From the NCBI GenBank assembly GCA_035307785.1, contig DATGHS010000351.1, positions 1 through 9,080 of the forward strand: a stretch of 9,080 nucleotides of DNA, written 5' to 3'. The notes below the pieces were generated by a model. The model saw nothing but the letters and a program-made list of their open reading frames with translations, was not told the origin of the DNA and did not search any database. Source of the stretch: DATGHS01 sp035307785 (GTDB taxonomy: Bacteria > Planctomycetota > Planctomycetia > Gemmatales > Gemmataceae). The position numbers and the translations under genes were made by a program. Below are positions 3,845 through 9,080 of this stretch, piece by piece; positions within the stretch are counted from its first letter, which is position 1; each line of letters begins with the position of its first letter.

Positions 3845-6721
3845 ATGTTCGATCCTTACAGCCAGTGGCTTGACATCCCTAAAGAAGAGCGGCCGATCAC
3901 CTATTATTTGCTGCTGGGCATTTCGCCGCATGAGGACGATGAAAGCGTCATCGAGCAGGCTGCCGACGTTCAATTGGAAAAAGTGCGCGAGTATGAAAAA
4001 GGCGCCTATGCCACGGCCTGTGCGCGCGTTTTGAAAGAGATCGAGCAAGCCAAGGGCGTGTTGCTGAGCCCGGCCAAGCGGCGCGAATACGACGCCTTGT
4101 TGCGCAAGCGCTCCAAAGCCGCCGCCGTGGAAGAGGAAGAAGAACCGGCCGAGGAGGTCGTTGTGGACGAAGAGGAAGACGAATATCACCGCTCCAGCAA
4201 ATCCTCGCGCCGAGGTGAAGCCAAACGTGACAAGCGGCCGGGAAAGCGCAAACAGGAACAGAAGAGTTCGGCGGGTCTTTTGATTGCCATCGGCTCGATC
4301 GCCGCCATCCTGGTGCTAGGTGGCGGAGCGGTGGGGGGGTATCTGCTGTTCTTCAACAACAAAGGAAATGAACGGACGACGGTCGCCGAAAAACCGCAAC
4401 CGCAAGCCAACCGAGCCACGCAGCCATCTGCGGCAAAACCCACGGAAGCAACATCCACACCGCCGGAACAGCCTTCCGCCACGGCGGCGGGAACTCCGGT
4501 GACCGCCCCGCAACCTGCCAATCCCGGCACTCAGGCGCAGACAGTAAACAATCCGATGAACCCGGCGCTTCCGCTCACGCCCGGCGGCGCCAAGCCCGAA
4601 GAACCCGCCAAACCAGTGCCGCCCTCGCCACCCATTCCGAAGCCGTGGCAGCCGCGGCGGCCGGCGAATGTCGCGAAGCTTCCGGTGCCCGACGAAGCCG
4701 CCCAGGCCAAGGCCGAGCAGGCGCTGAAGGAGACGTACAAGGCCGATTACGCGAAGGACCAAGTGGCGCTGGCGGCCAAGTTCTTGCAGCCGGGCCGGGA
4801 AAACCGCAACGACCCTACGGCGTGGTACGTATTGCTGCGCGAGGCGCGCGACCTGGCCATTCAGACCAAACGGCCCCGCCTGGCCTTGGAAGCCATCGAT
4901 GAGATGGATCATTACTTCAAGATCAATGCGACCGAGATGCGCATGAACGCGCTCACCACAATCTGCAAGACCACGATTGATTTCGAAGTGGCCGGTGCAT
5001 TCCGGGCCGCACTCAATCTCATTCAAATGTGCTACAGCAACGAGGATTTCGAGACGCCAAAAAAATACATCGAGATCATCGAGTCCGCGTTGCGGAATGT
5101 AAAAGCCACAGACCTGCTGCGCGTGGTGCAAGAACAGAAGACGGAGATTGAGAAGTACACGAAGGATTTTCAGGGGGTGAAAGACGCGCGGGCGAAACTC
5201 GCGAAAACGCCGGACGATCCGGAGGCGAACCTGATCGTGGGCCGTTACCTTTGCTTCTTCCAGGCCGATTGGGACAAGGGCCTGCCGATGCTGGCAAAAG
5301 GCAGCGAAAAGGCGCTCAAGGCGCTGGCGGCCAAGGACATTTCGTTGCCGGGTGACGTGCAAGGCCAATTAGACCTGGCCGACCAGTGGTGGGGTTGGGC
5401 GGAAGTATCGAAGGATCGCATGCAGCGCAACATTATGAAACGCGCCAAGGCGTGGTATGAACGGGCTGGCCCGAACACGCAGGGCGCCGACCGGGGCAAG
5501 GTAATCAACAAGATCATGGAAGCCCAGCGGCGCGAATATGCGCGCTTTTTGAAGCTGACCCCGGGCACTTATTACGGCCGCGATCCCGAGAACCGCGTTC
5601 TGCTGCTGCGCGAAGGCGGCGGCAACATGAAGTCTGAAGAAGCGGTCGAAGCCGGCCTCGAATGGCTCGCGAAGCACCAGGCCGGCGATGGCCACTGGTC
5701 GATGGACGCCTTTCAAAAATCGGTTCAAAACTGTAGCTGCAAAGATCACGCGAATGCGAAGCGTGACGTGGCCGGCACGGCCTTTGCCATGTTGGCGTTC
5801 CTCGGCGCGGGTGAAACGCACCAGCGCGGCAAACATGTCGCCAGGGTTAAGCTGGGCCTGGATTACTTGGCGCGGCAGCAAAAGCAAGAAGGCAATTTCC
5901 ACGACAACGCTTATGAGAACGCATTGGCCACCATTGTCATCTGCGAAATCTATGGCCTGAGCCGAGATAACCGGCTCAAACCATTGGCCCAAGCCGCGGT
6001 GGACTACATCGTGCGCGCGCAAGATCAAGGCGGTAGCTGGGGTTATTCGAAGCAGACAAAAGGCGACACGTCGGTGAGCGGCTGGCAGTTTACCGCCCTC
6101 AAAGCAGCCGCATTCGCCGGGCTCAAGGTGCCGCAGCAAACGTTCGACCTGTTATCGAGCTTCCTCGATTCGGTCGCCGACCCAAATGGCCTGGGCTACG
6201 GATACAACAGTCCCGGCGCCGGTCCAGCTACCTCGGCCGTGGGCTTATTGTGCCGCGAGTTTCTCAGCTGGGGGCCGGGCCACCCGGGCGTGATGAAAGG
6301 GATCGACTTCCTGCTTCAACCGGGCAACGTTCCCACCAAGCAGAATTTCAATATCTATTCGGTTTACTATATCGGCCAGGTGGCACATCATTACGGCGGG
6401 CCGCACTGGGATGAATGGAATGAGAAAGTTCGTGACCTGCTCATTGAATTGCAAGACAGAGGAGACGAGCCGAAGCACAGCCACCAAAAAGGTAGCTGGT
6501 CGCCCTGGGGCGGCGATCCGAGCCCGCCGGTCGTCAACAAGAAAGATCCGCAATCCAAGCAGGACGAAGACAAGGCTGCGCGCGACGCCGCCAAGGGCAA
6601 GCACTCCTGGGCCGAAGAGGGCGGCCGGCTCATGTTCACCGCGCTGGCGATCATGACCTTAGAAACATACTATTACCACATTCCACTGTACGGCTACGGC
6701 CCGTTCATTTTGCTGGAGTGA
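3845..6721 (+). CDS. J-like domain / single TM / helical-repeat / alpha-toroid (squalene-oxidase-repeat) membrane protein
   Basis: This is a 958-residue protein from the ATG at 3845, which has GGAG at 3832-3835 and opens the first conserved domain; the upstream in-frame extension looks non-coding. Residues 17-88 follow the J-domain plan (YYLLLGIS, three helices, KRREYDALL), but the HPD tripeptide is missing. Residues 95-113 are strongly acidic and 117-140 strongly basic. Residues 143-170 are a single membrane helix, and 171-280 a Pro/Ala/Thr-rich linker. Residues 283-570 are helical and include DPTAWYVLLREARDLA and a second block around 458-525 (GRYLCFFQADWDKGLPML), both phrases I associate with planctomycete proteins. 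Residues 595-958 form an alpha/alpha toroid of the prenyltransferase/squalene-oxidase repeat type: AGTAFAMLAFLGAG, GGSWGY, GDTSVSGWQ, AVGLLCREFLSWG and the ending YYYHIPLY. The DxDD motif of squalene-hopene cyclase is absent, so cyclase activity is not supported. The positive-inside rule puts the J-like part in the cytoplasm and the toroid outside. Confidence 0.9.
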   Translation: MFDPYSQWLDIPKEERPITYYLLLGISPHEDDESVIEQAADVQLEKVREYEKGAYATACARVLKEIEQAKGVLLSPAKRREYDALLRKRSKAAAVEEEEEPAEEVVVDEEEDEYHRSSKSSRRGEAKRDKRPGKRKQEQKSSAGLLIAIGSIAAILVLGGGAVGGYLLFFNNKGNERTTVAEKPQPQANRATQPSAAKPTEATSTPPEQPSATAAGTPVTAPQPANPGTQAQTVNNPMNPALPLTPGGAKPEEPAKPVPPSPPIPKPWQPRRPANVAKLPVPDEAAQAKAEQALKETYKADYAKDQVALAAKFLQPGRENRNDPTAWYVLLREARDLAIQTKRPRLALEAIDEMDHYFKINATEMRMNALTTICKTTIDFEVAGAFRAALNLIQMCYSNEDFETPKKYIEIIESALRNVKATDLLRVVQEQKTEIEKYTKDFQGVKDARAKLAKTPDDPEANLIVGRYLCFFQADWDKGLPMLAKGSEKALKALAAKDISLPGDVQGQLDLADQWWGWAEVSKDRMQRNIMKRAKAWYERAGPNTQGADRGKVINKIMEAQRREYARFLKLTPGTYYGRDPENRVLLLREGGGNMKSEEAVEAGLEWLAKHQAGDGHWSMDAFQKSVQNCSCKDHANAKRDVAGTAFAMLAFLGAGETHQRGKHVARVKLGLDYLARQQKQEGNFHDNAYENALATIVICEIYGLSRDNRLKPLAQAAVDYIVRAQDQGGSWGYSKQTKGDTSVSGWQFTALKAAAFAGLKVPQQTFDLLSSFLDSVADPNGLGYGYNSPGAGPATSAVGLLCREFLSWGPGHPGVMKGIDFLLQPGNVPTKQNFNIYSVYYIGQVAHHYGGPHWDEWNEKVRDLLIELQDRGDEPKHSHQKGSWSPWGGDPSPPVVNKKDPQSKQDEDKAARDAAKGKHSWAEEGGRLMFTALAIMTLETYYYHIPLYGYGPFILLE

Positions 6722-6891
6722 CAGAATCAGCAAAGTCCAGGGACAGAAGCCCCTGGGCTTCTTCCCCGCATATTTGCAACTGTGGATTTGGCACCTACAA
6801 TTGCCTTGGAGCGAAGGAAACCCGCCCGCCGCGATCCTGCGGCACGCCTTCGCCACGATAAACGTCCCCACCGAAATGGGAGCCAGTTCCC
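6722..6891 (+). promoter_or_regulatory. Intergenic region between the toroid gene and the DUF1549 gene
   Basis: These 170 bases separate two genes on the same strand. The distance permits either read-through or a separate promoter. The first third carries overlapping inverted repeats (see the 6737-6762 entry). The rest contains no hexamer pair that I would call a promoter. Just before the next gene, GGGAG at 6878-6882 is a reasonable ribosome-binding site nine bases from the ATG at 6892. I see no small gene here. Confidence 0.45.
6737..6762 (+). terminator. Candidate weak terminator or attenuator: two mutually exclusive hairpins
   Basis: Sixteen bases after the toroid gene's stop codon, CCAGGG (6737-6742) can pair with CCCTGG (6751-6756), while AGAAGCCC (6745-6752) can pair with GGGCTTCT (6755-6762). 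The second arm of the first hairpin overlaps both arms of the second, so only one can form. The second hairpin is followed only by T-CCCC, a poor U-tract, so it would be a weak intrinsic terminator at best. The arrangement resembles an antiterminator/terminator pair, but no regulatory ligand or leader peptide is visible. Confidence 0.4.
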
Positions 6892-9080
6892 ATGCCCCGC
6901 CTTTTTTGGCCTGTCACTTTGGTTCTGGCGTTCACCGCCGCGTGCATCGTGCGCGCGGATGATCGCATTGCCAGCATCACGGTCGACCCCGCTTCGCTTC
7001 GCATGCAGGGACCGAACGCGGCCTATTCGCTGCTGGTAACCGGACAAACGTCCGATGGCCGGCTGGTCGATCTCACGCAGCAAGCCCGGTATCGCAGCAT
7101 TCAACCGTCGATTGCCACCGTTATGGAGGCCGGCCTGGTGCGGGCGGTGGCCGACGGCGAAACGCGCATTGAGATCGAAACAGCCAACACGAAGTTAATC
7201 GTACCGGTGACTGTAACCGGTTCTGCGCAACCGCGCGTCTTCCATTTTGAGAATGATATCGAGCCGATCCTGGGAAGGTTTGGCTGCAACAGTTCCGGCT
7301 GCCACGGCAAAGCGGAAGGGCAAAACGGCTTCAAACTATCCGTCTTCGGCTTTGATCCGGTTGCCGATCACGCCGCGCTGGTGAAAGAAGATCGCGGGCG
7401 GCGGACGATAGCCACAGCGCCCGAGCAGAGTTTGCTGCTGCGCAAAGCTGCCGGCCGTATGGCCCATGGCGGCGGGACGCGCTTGGCCGTGGGTTCCGAG
7501 GCCTACGAAACAATGCGGGGCTGGATCGCGGCCGGCACGCCATTCGGGCGCAACGACGCGCCCAAGCTGGAACGCATCCGCGTCGAGCCCCGCGAGCGTA
7601 TCCTGTCGATGCACGGCGGGCAACAACTGCGGGTGGTGGCCCATTATTCCGACGGCCGCGAAATCGATGTAACCCGGCGAGCGCGCTTCCAATCGAACAA
7701 CGATGCTTTGGCACTGGTAAATCCATCGGGCCTGGTCACTGCGTTCGACGCCCCCGGCGACGCGGCGATTATGACGGCTTACCTGGGAGAAGTGGATGTC
7801 TTTCGAGTGATCATTCCGCGGCCGGCCACAACGCTAACGCCGCTGCCCCAATTCAACTTCATCGATGAGTTCGTCGACCGGAAATTAACGAAATTGAACA
7901 TTCAGCCGTCCGGCATTTGCGATGATGCGACTTTTGTGCGCCGCGTTTATCTGGACGTCATTGGGACGATGCCCACGGCCGAGCAGGCGCGGAGATTCCT
8001 GGCAAATGGCCAGCCGAACAAGCGCGCCAAGCTCGTCGAGGAATTGCTGCACCGGCCCGAATTTGCCGATTATTGGGCGTTGAAGTGGACCGACCTGCTG
8101 CGCGTGGACCGGCAAGCGCTGGGCCACCAAAATGCGTACGCATTCTATCAGTGGATTCGCGACAGCATCGCGGCCGGCAAGCCGCTGGACCAGTTCGCAC
8201 GGGACGTTATCACGGCCGAAGGGCCGCTCGCCGAAAATGGACCGGCCAATTTTTACAAAGTCGTGAATAAACCCGGAGAGATGGCCAGTTCGTTGTCGCA
8301 GGTATTCCTCGGCATCCGCATTGCCTGTGCCGAATGTCACCACCACCCGTTCGACCGTTGGAGCCAGACCGATTACTTCGGAATGCAGTCGTTCTTCACG
8401 CCCGTGGGAGTACGGAACAATCCGCAAGGTGAAGTGCTACTGGCCACAGGCGACCCGATTACGACCCATCCGCGCAGCGGCGAAAAGGTCTTCGCACACG
8501 CACTCGGAATGACGGAACCAAAAGCCAATCCGGCCGGTGATCGCCGCGTCGAGTTGGCTAAATGGATGACAGCGCCCGACAACCCCTACTTCGCCCGAAA
8601 TCTGGCCAATCGCCTTTGGGCACACTTCCTGGGCCGTGGACTAGTCGAACCGGTAGACGACGTGCGCGCGACCAACCCGCCTACCAATCCCGAACTCCTC
8701 GATGCGCTGGCACGCAATCTGGCGGAAAACAAGTTCGATCTTCGCAAGTTTATTGGGACGATTAGCGCGTCGCGCGCCTACCAAACGTCGTCAGCGACAA
8801 ACACAACCAACGAGCGCGATGAGCAGAATTACTCGCGAGCGCTGTTTCGGCCGCTGGAGGCCGAAGTCCTGCTGGACATGGTATCGCAAGCCACCGGCGT
8901 GCCGGAGAAGTTTCAAGGTGAACCAGCGGGCCTGCGAGCCATTCAACTCTGGGACAGCAAAGTTTCGCACTACTTTCTGAAGCAATTCGGCCGGCCGGTG
9001 CGCGTAAGTTCCTGTGAGTGCGAGCGTAACCACGAGCCAGGCGTTGCTCAAGTGCTGCATTTCCTGAATTCGCCGGAAAT
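6892..9080 (+). CDS. BIG2 / DUF1549 / DUF1553 (PSD1-type planctomycete cytochrome) exported protein, partial at 3' end
   Basis: The frame opens at the ATG at 6892 and runs 729 codons to the window edge without a stop, so the C-terminus is missing. Residues 1-22 form a signal peptide (LFWPVTLVLAFTAACIVRA, then DD). Residues 24-110 and 225-310 are two bacterial Ig-like (BIG2) domains, recognisable by ITVDP, SDGRLVDLT, GLVRAVADG and the second copy's IRVEP, SDGREIDVT, GLVTAFDAPG. Between them is a cytochrome-like segment with GCNSSGCHG (C132, C137, H138) and a QNGFKLSVFGFDP signature. Residues 321-510 are DUF1549 (PSD1), containing a CAECHHHPFD motif with C479, C482 and H483 arranged as a c-type haem CxxCH site. 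Residues 549 onwards are DUF1553 (RRVELAKWM, NLANRLWAHFLGRGLVEP, ECERNHEPGVAQVLHFLNS). These are known planctomycete/Verrucomicrobia families without a proven biochemical role. A DUF1501 gene often follows in relatives; here that would lie outside the window. Confidence 0.92.
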   Translation, partial: MPRLFWPVTLVLAFTAACIVRADDRIASITVDPASLRMQGPNAAYSLLVTGQTSDGRLVDLTQQARYRSIQPSIATVMEAGLVRAVADGETRIEIETANTKLIVPVTVTGSAQPRVFHFENDIEPILGRFGCNSSGCHGKAEGQNGFKLSVFGFDPVADHAALVKEDRGRRTIATAPEQSLLLRKAAGRMAHGGGTRLAVGSEAYETMRGWIAAGTPFGRNDAPKLERIRVEPRERILSMHGGQQLRVVAHYSDGREIDVTRRARFQSNNDALALVNPSGLVTAFDAPGDAAIMTAYLGEVDVFRVIIPRPATTLTPLPQFNFIDEFVDRKLTKLNIQPSGICDDATFVRRVYLDVIGTMPTAEQARRFLANGQPNKRAKLVEELLHRPEFADYWALKWTDLLRVDRQALGHQNAYAFYQWIRDSIAAGKPLDQFARDVITAEGPLAENGPANFYKVVNKPGEMASSLSQVFLGIRIACAECHHHPFDRWSQTDYFGMQSFFTPVGVRNNPQGEVLLATGDPITTHPRSGEKVFAHALGMTEPKANPAGDRRVELAKWMTAPDNPYFARNLANRLWAHFLGRGLVEPVDDVRATNPPTNPELLDALARNLAENKFDLRKFIGTISASRAYQTSSATNTTNERDEQNYSRALFRPLEAEVLLDMVSQATGVPEKFQGEPAGLRAIQLWDSKVSHYFLKQFGRPVRVSSCECERNHEPGVAQVLHFLNSPE

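Noticed and set aside
4316..5368. A 350-residue open frame on the minus strand inside the J-like/toroid gene
   Set aside because: It lies antisense to a gene with clear domains, is Arg/Leu/Gly-rich low-complexity sequence of the kind made by GC-rich antisense frames, and matches no family I know.
5654..6706. Annotating the toroid as an active squalene-hopene cyclase or prenyltransferase
   Set aside because: The fold-type repeats are present, but the DxDD catalytic motif of squalene-hopene cyclases is absent and the domain is predicted to be extracytoplasmic, so only the fold is supported.
7528..7560. TPFGRND in the DUF1549 protein as an NPFxD-like ligand for the SHD1 domain
   Set aside because: The leading Asn is absent and the spacing to Asp differs, so it does not meet the known SHD1 ligand pattern.
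7885..8427. A 180-residue minus-strand open frame inside the DUF1549 gene
   Set aside because: The plus-strand frame carries strongly conserved DUF1549 residues and the CAECHHHPFD motif; the antisense frame has no domain signature.

Overview
The window looks like chromosomal DNA of a planctomycete, probably of the Pirellulales type. The basis is GC-rich sequence and several protein families that are expanded in, or typical of, that phylum: an exported SHD1-domain protein, a J-like/transmembrane/alpha-toroid (squalene-oxidase-repeat) protein, and a BIG2/DUF1549/DUF1553 (PSD1-type cytochrome) protein. This taxonomic call rests on recognising families, not on a marker gene.

Layout: (1) 1-106, minus strand, the N-terminus of a small membrane-anchored protein running off the left edge. 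(2) 107-344, a divergent intergenic region with a 15-bp palindrome and a GNRA-type hairpin. (3) 345-2240, plus strand, a signal-peptide protein with an SHD1 domain, a WD40/YVTN-like propeller and an unassigned C-terminal domain. (4) 2241-2398, the space between two convergent genes, holding a compact palindromic element and a perfect 15-bp-stem hairpin that probably terminates both genes. (5) 2399-3553, minus strand, an exported low-complexity protein with MHPST repeats and a Trp/Tyr/Gly-rich segment. (6) 3554-3844, a divergent promoter region. (7) 3845-6721, plus strand, a 958-residue protein joining a degenerate J domain, charged linkers, one membrane helix, a Pro-rich stretch, a helical region and a C-terminal alpha/alpha toroid. 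(8) 6722-6891, an intergenic region with two mutually exclusive hairpins. (9) 6892 to the right edge, plus strand, a DUF1549/DUF1553 protein with two BIG2-like domains and two cysteine/histidine haem-type motifs.

All five proteins appear to be exported or membrane-anchored. Only the last two genes could share a transcript; the others are divergent or convergent. Four of the five belong to, or resemble, lineage-restricted cell-envelope families, so the window is best read as a stretch of planctomycete envelope genes. I see no tRNA or rRNA gene, CRISPR array, transposase, phage gene or defence system. The most distinctive object is the J-like/toroid protein, whose charge pattern predicts a cytoplasmic J-like domain and an extracytoplasmic toroid on one chain. 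No biochemical function can be assigned to it from sequence alone.
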